From Microtetraspora fusca (GTDB taxonomy: Bacteria > Actinomycetota > Actinomycetes > Streptosporangiales > Streptosporangiaceae), in NCBI RefSeq assembly GCF_001570365.1, contig NZ_BBYK01000085.1, positions 5,967-43,672 of the forward strand: a DNA stretch of 37,706 bases. Direction: 5' to 3'. This document shows, piece after piece, positions 9,460-16,381 of the stretch. Each line of letters opens with the position of its first letter. The stretch's first letter is position 1. The notes under the pieces are model-generated. The model saw only the letters and a program-made list of their open reading frames with translations. It had not been told where the DNA came from and made no database searches. The position numbers and the translations under genes are program-made.

Positions 9460-11007
9460 TCAGACCACGTCGATGTCGGCCATCATCGCCATGTCCTCGT
9501 GTTCGAGGTTGTGGCAGTGCATCATGTAGCGCCCGCGGTAGCCCTCGAACCGGACCAGGACCTCGACCACCTCGTACGGGCGCAGGTCCACGGTGTCCTT
9601 CCAGCCCCCGTCGGTGGCCGCGGGCGCCTTGCCGTTGCGGGTCAGCACCTGGAAGTGCGCCAGATGGACGTGCACCGGATGGTGGAAGTCACTGGCGAGG
9701 CGCCACAGCTCGACGGTCCCGAGGCGGGGCCGCGCCAGCGGGGTGCCCGGCGTGAAGGGCCGTCCGTTGATCGTCCACGCGCCGGCCCACTCCCCCGACT
9801 TGCGGAAGTCGAAGACCCGCGTGGTGACGGCGTCGGAGCGGTGGAGCCGCCCGGGGCGGGAGAGCCGCGCCGGGATCGCGCTGTCGTCGGCGGCCTTCCT
9901 CGCGACGCGAAAGGCCATCACGTTGCGCGCCGTACCGCCGTCCAGCGTGTTGACCAGCGTCACCCGGGTGCCGACGGGATAGGCGGAGAAGTCGACCACG
10001 ACGTCGAACCGCTCGGCGGGGGCAATCGTCACGGCGTCGTGCTCCACCGGCGCGGCCAGCAGCCCCGCGTCGCTGCCCACCTGGACGAACCGGCCGCCCG
10101 GCCGCAGCTCCAGGCGGTACCGCCGGGCGTTGGAGGCGTTCAGCAGCCGCAGCCGGTACCGGACCGCGGCCACCTCCAGCTCCGGCCACGGGGCGCCGTT
10201 GACGAGGACGACGTCCCCCTGGACACCCTCCATGTACGCGTCGTCCACGCCCGCCCGCACCAGCAGGCTCGGGTCGCGCGAGGGGTAGCGGAACGCGCCG
10301 TCCTCGTCGAAGGCGCGGTCGCAGATCATCAGAGGAATGTCGCGGTCGCCCTTCGGGAGCGGCAGCGCGTCGTCCTCGTCGTCGCGTACCAGCAGGAACC
10401 CCGCGAGCCCGCGCCACACCTGCGGGCCGGTGAAGTCCATCCGATGGTCGTGGTACCAGAGGGTGGCCGCTCGCTGATCCAGCGGGTAGACGTAGTCCCT
10501 GGCCCCGGGGTGGAACTTCCACAAATCCGGATCGATCCGCATGCCGCCGTGGGAGTGCCCGCCGACCGGCCGGAACCCGCGCCCGGCGGCGACCACGAGA
10601 TCGGTGGGGTAGCCGTCGGAGTCCGCCGGGGTCACCCCGCCGTGGAGGTGGGTGGACGTGGGGACGGACAGCTCGTTGCGGACCCGGACGACCGCCTGGC
10701 TCCCGCGCCGCAGGTCGAGGGTCGGCCCGGGGAAGACGCCGTCGAACCCCCACACCTCCGTCCTCGTGCCCGGGATGATCTCCACCTTGGCCGCGCGCTG
10801 CGCCAGCTCGTAGTGGCCGGGCCGTACCGGGCGGGCGACCGGGGGGACGGGCAGCGGCACGGTGAACGGCGCGGGAAGCCGCAGCGCGCTGGTGAGCGTG
10901 CGTCCGGAGGTCTCCCCGCCGAGCCGGCCGCACCCGGCCAGGGCGAGCGCGCCGCCGCCGAGGGCGCCGATGAAGCCGCGCCGCGACAGCCGGTACGGAC
11001 GCGTCAT
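9460..11007 (-). CDS. Tat-exported multicopper oxidase (CueO/bilirubin-oxidase-like lipoprotein)
   Basis: A 515-residue three-domain multicopper oxidase. All copper-ligand clusters are present: HLHG, WYHDH, HPVHVHL and the C-terminal HCHNLEHEDMAM, whose HCH and Met supply the type 1 site. The N-terminus has a twin-arginine motif (SRRGFIG, R9-R10) and then a lipobox ending at C26 (LAGC), so it is likely folded in the cytoplasm, exported by Tat and lipidated. Roles in the family are cuprous-ion or phenol oxidation. Its ATG overlaps the stop of the membrane-protein gene before it by ATGA, indicating coupling. It sits beside a two-component system. Confidence 0.92.
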   Translation of the reverse strand: MTRPYRLSRRGFIGALGGGALALAGCGRLGGETSGRTLTSALRLPAPFTVPLPVPPVARPVRPGHYELAQRAAKVEIIPGTRTEVWGFDGVFPGPTLDLRRGSQAVVRVRNELSVPTSTHLHGGVTPADSDGYPTDLVVAAGRGFRPVGGHSHGGMRIDPDLWKFHPGARDYVYPLDQRAATLWYHDHRMDFTGPQVWRGLAGFLLVRDDEDDALPLPKGDRDIPLMICDRAFDEDGAFRYPSRDPSLLVRAGVDDAYMEGVQGDVVLVNGAPWPELEVAAVRYRLRLLNASNARRYRLELRPGGRFVQVGSDAGLLAAPVEHDAVTIAPAERFDVVVDFSAYPVGTRVTLVNTLDGGTARNVMAFRVARKAADDSAIPARLSRPGRLHRSDAVTTRVFDFRKSGEWAGAWTINGRPFTPGTPLARPRLGTVELWRLASDFHHPVHVHLAHFQVLTRNGKAPAATDGGWKDTVDLRPYEVVEVLVRFEGYRGRYMMHCHNLEHEDMAMMADIDVV

Positions 11008-11477
11008 GCCGCGGCCTCCCGCGCGCGGGGCCGCAGGCTCCGCCAGGTCCAGACGGCCAGTACGGCGGAGCCGCCGAAGATCGTCATGCCGAGCGGGAAG
11101 TGTCCCGCCAGCACGCGGCTCTGACCGAGACCGATCTGCGCCGTCTCCAGGACGACCAGCGCCGCGCTCGCCCAGGCGGGGCCGCGCGGCCCCCGACCCG
11201 GACGCCACAGCAGGATCGCGGCGACGAGCTGGAGGTACAGCAGGGCGTGCGTGAATCCGCCGTTGTCGCGGTGCAGGGTCAGCATGTCCACGTCGCCGGT
11301 GACGAACAGCCCGGCCAGCGCGGCCTGGCCGAGCACCCCGGCCAGATGCGCGGTGGCGGCGATCCGCAGCCACCAGACGATCCAGCCGGGAGCGCCGGCC
11401 CGGACGGCGCGCGCCGGTCGATCGGCCACGAAGGAGGGAACGTTCATGCCGGTCATGCTTCCGCCGTCGCAGTGCAA
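11004..11477 (-). CDS. Small integral membrane protein, function unknown
   Basis: A 157-residue protein with about four hydrophobic segments (IVWWLRIAATAHLAG, ALAGLFVTG, LLYLQLVAAILLW and AALVVLETAQIGLG to TIFGGSAVLAVW). TTG at 11477 has a strong GGGAGGACGATC leader and is my preferred start; ATG codons at 11456 and 11447 are alternatives. It ends in a 4-base overlap with the multicopper oxidase, so the two are made together; a membrane partner or electron donor for the oxidase is possible but unproven. It is the first gene of an operon divergent from the histidine kinase. Confidence 0.75.
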   Translation of the reverse strand: MHCDGGSMTGMNVPSFVADRPARAVRAGAPGWIVWWLRIAATAHLAGVLGQAALAGLFVTGDVDMLTLHRDNGGFTHALLYLQLVAAILLWRPGRGPRGPAWASAALVVLETAQIGLGQSRVLAGHFPLGMTIFGGSAVLAVWTWRSLRPRAREAAA

Positions 11478-11506
11478 GATCGTCCTCCCTGGGACGACTG
11501 TTCGCC

Positions 11507-11564
11507 GTACATCGCAGGCGGTAGGCCGCGCCCTCCCGCGCGCGGCGTACCACCGGGGATGTAC
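11507..11564. promoter_or_regulatory. 58-bp imperfect palindrome in the divergent oxidase/kinase promoter region
   Basis: Two nested inverted repeats share one centre (11535/11536). The outer arms are GTACATC (11507-11513) and GATGTAC (11558-11564). The inner arms are GGTAGGCCGCG (11520-11530) and CGCGGCGTACC (11541-11551), with one mismatch. Over the half-length of 29 bases, 22 positions pair. The size and the common dyad fit a regulator binding as two dimers; the NarL-type response regulator encoded next door is the obvious candidate, which is inference. Confidence 0.6.
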
Positions 11565-11610
11565 GCGCGATCTCCGTCCCGGGAAGGGCGGCGCGCCGGA
11601 GCCGAGGGCC

Positions 11611-11616
11611 TAGGGT
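11611..11616 (+). promoter_or_regulatory. -10 element, leaderless promoter of the two-component operon
   Basis: TAGGGT is followed by 7 bases and then the GTG at 11624. There is no Shine-Dalgarno sequence. This is the leaderless geometry and it decides the start of the kinase. The 58-bp palindrome ends 46 bases upstream. Confidence 0.45.
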
Positions 11617-11623
11617 GGCGCGG

Positions 11624-12757
11624 GTGGACGCCCGCAAGACCGACGCGCTGATCGCCATCGCCGCCCTGGCGGGCATCGTCGCGGGCACGTACGGCGAGCT
11701 GTCGAGCTCCGGCCCGTTCGAACGCCCGCTGGATACGTTCGGCCTCGCACTGATCGCGGTCGCCGCGCCCGCGCTCGCCTTCCGCCGGAGCGCTCCGCTG
11801 CCGGTCGGCGTGATCACGGTGGCCTGCGCGGTGATCTACTACGCCTGCCGCTACCCCGGCGTGTTCGCCGCCGCCCCCGCGCTGACCGCGATCTACACGG
11901 CCGCGTCCCTCGGCCGGCGGCGCCTGGCGATCTGCCTCGCCGTCGTGATGGACGCGGGCATCTACGGCCTGATCGCGCTCGCCGACACCGACCCCGGGCC
12001 GGGCGACGGCTTCAACCTGCTCGGCGGGTGGCTGGTGGCGATGGTCGTCCTCGGCGAGGTGACGCGGAACCGCCGCGCCTACCTGCGCGAGGTGGAGCAG
12101 CGGGCGATCGAGGCGGAACGCACCCGTGAGGAGGCCGCGCTGCGCCGGGCGGGCGAGGAGCGCCTGTGGATCGCGCAGGAGCTGCACGACTCGCTCACCC
12201 ACAGCATCTCGGTGATCAACGTCCAGGTGTCGGTCGCGATGGAGCTCCTCGACCGGCGCCCGGAACTGGCCCGGGACGCGCTGGCCGCGATCAAGGAGTC
12301 CGGGCGCGACGCGATGCGCGAGCTGCGCGGGACCCTCGGCGTGCTCAGGCAGGCCGACCCGGACGCCGCGCCCGCGGGTCTCGCGGCGCTGCCCCGGCTC
12401 GTGTCGCGGGCCGAGGCCGCCGGGCTGCCCGTACGGACCGTCGTCGCCGGCGACCGGCGGGAGCTGCCCGAGGAGGTGGACCGGACGGCGTACCGCATCG
12501 TGCAGGAGGCGTTCACGAACGTGCTGCGCCACGCGGGCCCGGCGTCGATCACCCTGACGACCGAATACCATCCGGAGAAGATCGTCGTCCGGGTGGCGGA
12601 CGACGGGCGATCGTCCGGCGGCGCCGCCGGTCACGGGATGGGACTGATCGGGATGCGGGAGCGCGTCGTCGCGCTGGGCGGTTCGCTGTCGGCCGGGCCG
12701 GCCCCGGAGGGCGGCTTCCTCGTTCACGCCGAGCTTCCTCTCACTGAGTCGTCATGA
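11624..12757 (+). CDS. Two-component sensor histidine kinase (DesK/NarX-like, HisKA_3)
   Basis: A 377-residue membrane sensor kinase. The N-terminal 135 or so residues hold several hydrophobic segments with almost no extracytoplasmic domain, suggesting a membrane-state or small-molecule signal. A coiled linker rich in Glu/Arg precedes the HisKA_3 phosphoacceptor (ELHDSLTHS, His188). The ATPase domain shows RIVQEAFTNVLRHAG (N box), DDGRSSGG and GMGLIGMRERV (G boxes). GTG 11624 is chosen for the leaderless promoter; GTG 11615 is the alternative. The stop overlaps the response regulator start by ATGA. Confidence 0.92.
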   Translation: MDARKTDALIAIAALAGIVAGTYGELSSSGPFERPLDTFGLALIAVAAPALAFRRSAPLPVGVITVACAVIYYACRYPGVFAAAPALTAIYTAASLGRRRLAICLAVVMDAGIYGLIALADTDPGPGDGFNLLGGWLVAMVVLGEVTRNRRAYLREVEQRAIEAERTREEAALRRAGEERLWIAQELHDSLTHSISVINVQVSVAMELLDRRPELARDALAAIKESGRDAMRELRGTLGVLRQADPDAAPAGLAALPRLVSRAEAAGLPVRTVVAGDRRELPEEVDRTAYRIVQEAFTNVLRHAGPASITLTTEYHPEKIVVRVADDGRSSGGAAGHGMGLIGMRERVVALGGSLSAGPAPEGGFLVHAELPLTESS

Positions 12758-13431
12758 TCCGGGTGCTGCTCGCCGACGACCAGCCGCTGATCAGGGCGGG
12801 CTTCCGCGCGCTGCTCGAAATGGCGGGGGACATCGCGGTGGCGGGCGAGGCGGGCGACGGCGCCGCGGCGGTCGAGCTGGCCCGCGCGCTGCGGCCGGAC
12901 GTGGCCCTGCTCGACGTCCGGATGCCGCTGCTCGACGGCATCCAGGCGACGCGGAGCATCGGCGCGGATCCCGACCTCGACGGGGTGCGGGTCGTGATCC
13001 TGACCAACTACGCCCTCGACGAGTACGTCTTCGCCGCGCTGCGGGCGGGCGCCAGCGGGTTCCTGCTCAAGGACATCGAACCCGCCGAGCTGCTGCGCTC
13101 GGTGCGGGTGGCCGCCCGGGGAGAGGCGCTGCTGTCGCCGTCGGTGACCCGCCGACTGATCGAGGAGTACGTCGCCACGCCGCCCCGGCCGGTGGCCGCA
13201 CCCGGGCTGGAGCGGCTGACCGACCGCGAGCGCGAGGTGGTGGCCCTGGCCGCGTCCGGGCTGTCCAACGAGGAGATCGCCGCGCACCTGGTCATCAGCC
13301 ACGCCACCGCGAAGACGCACGTCAGCCGGTCGATGACCAAGCTGGGGGCGCGCGACCGGGCCCAGCTCGTCGTTTTCGCGTACGAGTCGGGGCTGGTCAC
13401 CCCAGGTGCGGGCCGGCCGCCGCGTCCCTGA
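12754..13431 (+). CDS. Two-component response regulator, NarL/LuxR family
   Basis: A 225-residue DNA-binding regulator paired with the kinase upstream. The receiver domain has acidic residues D8-D9, phosphoacceptor D54 (LLDVRMP) and K106 (LLKDIEP). The C-terminal LuxR-type helix-turn-helix runs from LTDREREVVALAASG through SNEEIAAHLVIS to TAKTHVSR. Start ATG overlaps the kinase stop by 4 bases. Likely targets are its own operon and the divergent multicopper oxidase operon through the 58-bp palindrome; nothing in the sequence proves this. Confidence 0.93.
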   Translation: MIRVLLADDQPLIRAGFRALLEMAGDIAVAGEAGDGAAAVELARALRPDVALLDVRMPLLDGIQATRSIGADPDLDGVRVVILTNYALDEYVFAALRAGASGFLLKDIEPAELLRSVRVAARGEALLSPSVTRRLIEEYVATPPRPVAAPGLERLTDREREVVALAASGLSNEEIAAHLVISHATAKTHVSRSMTKLGARDRAQLVVFAYESGLVTPGAGRPPRP

Positions 13432-13634
13432 GGGGTCACCCCGGCGCGGCCGGGTCGCGGGCGGGCCCAGACCGACGGCGCCGGTCAGCAGGAGGGCCAC
13501 GGCCGCCGGGTCGGCCGTCAGCGCGAACAACATCGAGGCTCCTTATGGTCGCGCGCGATGCCCGGCCCCTGGCCGTCCTCCGCGCGGTGACCCAGTCAAC
13601 CGCTGCGGAGTGAGACGGAACATAGGCGAGATGC

Positions 13635-13650
13635 TCAAATACATGTTTGA
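13635..13650. promoter_or_regulatory. Candidate operator, imperfect palindrome
   Basis: TCAAATACATGTTTGA has perfect 5-base outer arms (TCAAA/TTTGA). It lies directly before the possible -10 box TACGCT (13656-13661), where it would cover the -35 region. A regulator is not identified. Confidence 0.35.
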
Positions 13651-13699
13651 TCGTCTACGCTGCGCGGACGCCCTTGTGCCCAGCGACGCCGGTCGCGGC

Positions 13700-13724
13700 C
13701 CCGGGAGCGCGCCGAACTCCCGGG
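13700..13724. promoter_or_regulatory. Perfect 8-bp inverted repeat upstream of the MetX-like hydrolase
   Basis: CCCGGGAG (13700-13707) and CTCCCGGG (13717-13724) are separated by 9 bases and followed at once by TAACGT (13726-13731), a fair -10 box. It could be an operator. It could also be the terminator of the response regulator, although there is no T run. Confidence 0.35.
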
Positions 13725-13786
13725 TTAACGTGGACATCAGGGACGGATCAGGCGGACGGCACCGCCTGGCCGGCGAGGAGGCCCCG

Positions 13787-14803
13787 ATGGACTATGAGAT
13801 CTTCGACCTGGGCGACGTCCGGCTCCAGTCCGGCATCACCCTGCCCGACGCCAAGCTGGCGTACAAGACGTACGGCGAGCTGAACGAGGCCAGGAGCAAC
13901 GCGATCGTCTACCCGACGTGGTACTCCGGGCAGCACTACGAGAACGAGTGGCTCATCGGTCCCGGCATGGCGCTCGACCCGGCGAGGTACTTCATCATCG
14001 TCCCGAACATGCTCGGCAACGGGCTCTCCTCCTCGCCCAGCAACACACCGCCCCCGTTCGACCGGGCACGGTTCCCGCACGTCACCATGTACGACAACGT
14101 GGAGATCCAGCACCGCCTGGTCACCGAGCGCTTCGGCATCGAGAGCCTGGAACTGGTCACGGGCTGGTCGATGGGCGCCGGGCAGACCTACCAGTGGGCG
14201 GTCAGCCATCCGGAGATGGTCCGGCGGATCCTCCCCTTCTGCGGCTCCGCGCGGACCAGCCTGCACAACTTCGTCTTCCTCGAAGGCGTGAAGGCCGCGC
14301 TGACCGCCGACGCCGCCTGGAACGGCGGCTGGTACCGCGAGCAGCCGTGGACGGGGCTCCGGGCGCTGGCCCGCGTGTACGCGGGATGGGGATTCAGCCA
14401 GCAGTTCTACCGGGAGCGGGTCTACGAACGGGAGCCGCTGGGCTACGCGTCCCTGGAGGACTTCCTCGTCGGCTTCTGGGAGGGACTGTTCATCAAACGG
14501 GACGCGAACAACCTGCTCGCCATGCTGTGGACCTGGCAGAACGCCGACGTGGGCCGAACCCCCGGCGTCGGCGGCACGGAGGAGGCGCTGGCCCGGATCC
14601 GCATGCCGTCGATCATCATGCCGGCCAGACAGGACCTCTACTTCCCGCCCGAGGACAACGAGTGGGAGATCACCCACATCCCCGGGGCGGAGCTGCGCGT
14701 CATCCCCGGCTCGTGGGGGCACTTCGCCGGAGGCGGCGCCAACCCCGAGGACACGCGCTTCATCGACGACGCGCTCAAGGAACTGCTCGCCCGGGAGGCG
14801 TGA
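13787..14803 (+). CDS. Alpha/beta-fold hydrolase, homoserine O-acetyltransferase (MetX)-like
   Basis: A 338-residue alpha/beta-hydrolase of the MetX-like group. The nucleophile elbow is GWSMGAG (Ser128), the acid lies in PARQDLYFPPED and the His in GSWGHFAGG. The N-terminal LAYKTYGELN and PNMLGNGLSSSPSN segments are typical of MetX relatives acting as hydrolases. True MetX function is doubtful because no methionine gene is nearby. ATG at 13787 is preceded by GAGGAG. It is monocistronic with its own upstream regulatory region. Confidence 0.85.
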   Translation: MDYEIFDLGDVRLQSGITLPDAKLAYKTYGELNEARSNAIVYPTWYSGQHYENEWLIGPGMALDPARYFIIVPNMLGNGLSSSPSNTPPPFDRARFPHVTMYDNVEIQHRLVTERFGIESLELVTGWSMGAGQTYQWAVSHPEMVRRILPFCGSARTSLHNFVFLEGVKAALTADAAWNGGWYREQPWTGLRALARVYAGWGFSQQFYRERVYEREPLGYASLEDFLVGFWEGLFIKRDANNLLAMLWTWQNADVGRTPGVGGTEEALARIRMPSIIMPARQDLYFPPEDNEWEITHIPGAELRVIPGSWGHFAGGGANPEDTRFIDDALKELLAREA

Positions 14804-14941
14804 CGCGCTCCCCGGCCTGGGGTACGACGTCGCGCCCCGCCGGACCGGCAGAGCGCGACGGGCGAGAGCGTACGCCTGCGGAGATTGTCGGGGGCGGTCG
14901 CTACGATCACGCCGACCGCTTCCCGACACCGGAGGATCGAC

Positions 14942-15349
14942 ATGGGCGCGTGGGACCTGGGGCCGTTCGACAACGACGGGGCGCTCGACGCGCTCGGGCA
15001 TCTGGACGCCGGCGAGGACGTGCCCGGCGGCCTCGCCCAGGTCATGCGGGAGACCCTCGACGAGGGCGAGTACCTCGACGCGCACGACCTGTCGGGCGCG
15101 GTGGCCGCGGCGTGCCTGGTCGGCGCCCGGCTGATCGGTGCCGAGCCGGACGTGATCGCCGCCAAGTGGCTCGAGCGGCATCCGTTCGCCGTGACCGACG
15201 CGCTGCGCGACCTCGCCCGGGCCACGCTCGACCGCGCGGCCCTCCCCGACGACAACGAGCTGTACGACCTGTGGGACGACGCGGACGCGCTGGCGTCGTG
15301 GCTGGACCGGCTCGCGCCGTACCGGGAGGCGCTCGGGGCCGGGTCGTAG
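14942..15349 (+). CDS. DUF4259 domain protein
   Basis: A 135-residue acidic protein beginning MGAWDLGPFDNDGALD, the hallmark start of DUF4259 proteins. The function is unknown. ATG at 14942 has a GGAGGATCGAC leader, which rules out a longer reading from 14885. TACGAT at 14902-14907 is a possible -10 box. It stands alone between the hydrolase and the DUF1697 gene on the same strand. Confidence 0.85.
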   Translation: MGAWDLGPFDNDGALDALGHLDAGEDVPGGLAQVMRETLDEGEYLDAHDLSGAVAAACLVGARLIGAEPDVIAAKWLERHPFAVTDALRDLARATLDRAALPDDNELYDLWDDADALASWLDRLAPYREALGAGS

Positions 15350-15370
15350 CGCGCCCGACGCGCTCGCCTG

Positions 15371-15393
15371 TACCTGACATCGGTCGTCAGGTA
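15371..15393. promoter_or_regulatory. Perfect 8-bp inverted repeat, TetR-like operator
   Basis: TACCTGAC (15371-15378) and GTCAGGTA (15386-15393) are separated by 7 bases. A -10 box TAGCGT follows at 15401-15406, so the site would cover the -35 region of the DUF1697 promoter. The symmetry resembles TetR-family operators, but no TetR gene is encoded in the window. Confidence 0.6.
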
Positions 15394-15414
15394 ACCCCGG
15401 TAGCGTCTCCCCCG

Positions 15415-15436
15415 ACTTCGGGAGAACTTCGGGAGA
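15415..15436 (+). repeat. 11-bp tandem duplication in the leader of the DUF1697 gene
   Basis: ACTTCGGGAGA occurs twice head to tail (15415-15425 and 15426-15436) just before the start at 15449. The second copy contributes to the purine-rich Shine-Dalgarno region GGGAGAAGGG. Confidence 0.75.
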
Positions 15437-15448
15437 AGGGAACGGACC

Positions 15449-15976
15449 ATGCGGTACGCGGCCCTGCTGCGCGGCATCAACGTCAACTCGGGCACCGCGA
15501 TCGCCATGCCCGACCTGCGGGCGGTGGTGGAGCGGCTCGGGCACTCCGAGGTGCGCACCCACCTGCGGAGCGGCAACGTCGTGTTCACCTCGGCCGACGA
15601 ACGGCCCGAGCGGGTCGCGTCGCTCATCGAACGCGGGATCGCCGAGGATCTCGGCCGCACCGTTTCCGTCATCGTGCGGACGGCCGCGGAGCTGCGCCGG
15701 GTCGTCGAGGACAACCCGCTGGAGGTGCCGGACCCGACCAGGTTCGCGGTGCTGTTCCTGTCCGGTCCGCCGGACAGGGCGGCGTTGGAGGGCATCGACC
15801 CGGCCGCCTATGCGCCCGAGGAGATGCGGATCGGCGCGCGCGAGCTGTACCTGTACTTCCCGGAGGGCATGCGGCGCACCCGGCTGGACCCGCTGCTGGC
15901 GAAGCGGCTCAGCGGGACGTGGACGACCCGGAACTGGAACACGGTCACCCGGCTGCTGGCCCTGGCGGAGGGGTGA
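15449..15976 (+). CDS. DUF1697 family protein
   Basis: A 175-residue protein with the family-typical opening MRYAALLRGINV and the conserved THLRSGNVVF segment, the C-terminal LYFPEGM and TWTTRNWNTV. Members are common stand-alone cytoplasmic proteins of unknown biochemical role. It is preceded by a purine-rich leader with an 11-bp duplication, a -10 box and a perfect inverted repeat, so it is probably a repressible single-gene unit. A hairpin follows the stop. Confidence 0.92.
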   Translation: MRYAALLRGINVNSGTAIAMPDLRAVVERLGHSEVRTHLRSGNVVFTSADERPERVASLIERGIAEDLGRTVSVIVRTAAELRRVVEDNPLEVPDPTRFAVLFLSGPPDRAALEGIDPAAYAPEEMRIGARELYLYFPEGMRRTRLDPLLAKRLSGTWTTRNWNTVTRLLALAEG

Positions 15977-15977
15977 G

Positions 15978-16007
15978 CGCCGCCCCCTGACGGTCAGGGC
16001 AGCGGCG
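15978..16007 (+). terminator. Hairpin after the DUF1697 gene
   Basis: The outer arms CGCCGC (15978-15983) and GCGGCG (16002-16007) flank an inner palindrome CCCTGAC-G-GTCAGGG (15985-15999). It overlaps or adjoins the stop at 15976 and could end transcription. The inner part repeats the CCTGAC/GTCAGG theme of the upstream operator. Confidence 0.45.
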
Positions 16008-16381
16008 TGTCAGTCAAGGCACCGGGCGGTGAGCGATCGTTAGGTGCCGTACGACATCCTCGGCGGCGGTGACACACACGTGCGCCCAGCCCCTTGCCGC
16101 CTCCCGTTCCGCCGACTCCGAGAAACGGGGATCACGCTTCCCTCCCGACTTGGGCCGCATGTCCTGTGTGGGCGCGTCGGCAGCACCGAACCGCGCGACA
16201 ACACACCGGGAGCGTTGACCACAGGCCGATCACGAAGGGCTTGCCCGCAGCTCATTTGCAGCCATACGATCGCCTGCAATCAGCGAATGTTCGGTTCCGC
16301 ACGAGCGACGACCGCAGCGAAGGGCCGGATCGCTGCGTACGTCCGGCAACCCCCCGAGCGGGCCTACCTGGGAAGCGGTTC
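16008..16381. other. Intergenic region upstream of amidohydrolase 1
   Basis: I see no real gene here. The open frames over this stretch lack a Shine-Dalgarno sequence and have no recognisable protein. It includes GGCACC...GGTGCC arms near 16018-16047 and the candidate operator at 16256-16279. Its composition is less GC-rich than that of the flanking genes. Confidence 0.5.
16256..16279. promoter_or_regulatory. Candidate GntR-regulon site upstream of amidohydrolase 1
   Basis: TTGCAG (16256-16261) and CTGCAA (16274-16279) form an inverted repeat around CATACGAT (16263-16270). This is one of five occurrences of the ATACGAT/ATCGTAT element in promoter regions of the island. It lies about 100 bases before the start of the amidohydrolase. 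Confidence 0.4.

Larger units (their letters stand above)
13432..13786. other. 355-bp intergenic region with a possible gene remnant
   Basis: No convincing complete gene is present. On the minus strand an ATG at 13533 is preceded by AAGGAG at 5 bases and opens with a short hydrophobic stretch (VALLLTGAVGLG). The frame then runs antisense into the response regulator, so it is more likely the truncated start of a lost gene. Two symmetric sites (13635-13650 and 13700-13724) and two possible -10 boxes (TACGCT 13656-13661, TAACGT 13726-13731) precede the hydrolase. The 13620-13660 stretch is AT-rich compared with its surroundings. Confidence 0.4.

Noticed and set aside
12724-13533. A 269-codon minus-strand frame antisense to the response regulator
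   Set aside because: Only its first 30 or so codons lie outside the response regulator gene, and the rest is a shadow. I keep only a possible gene remnant at its start.
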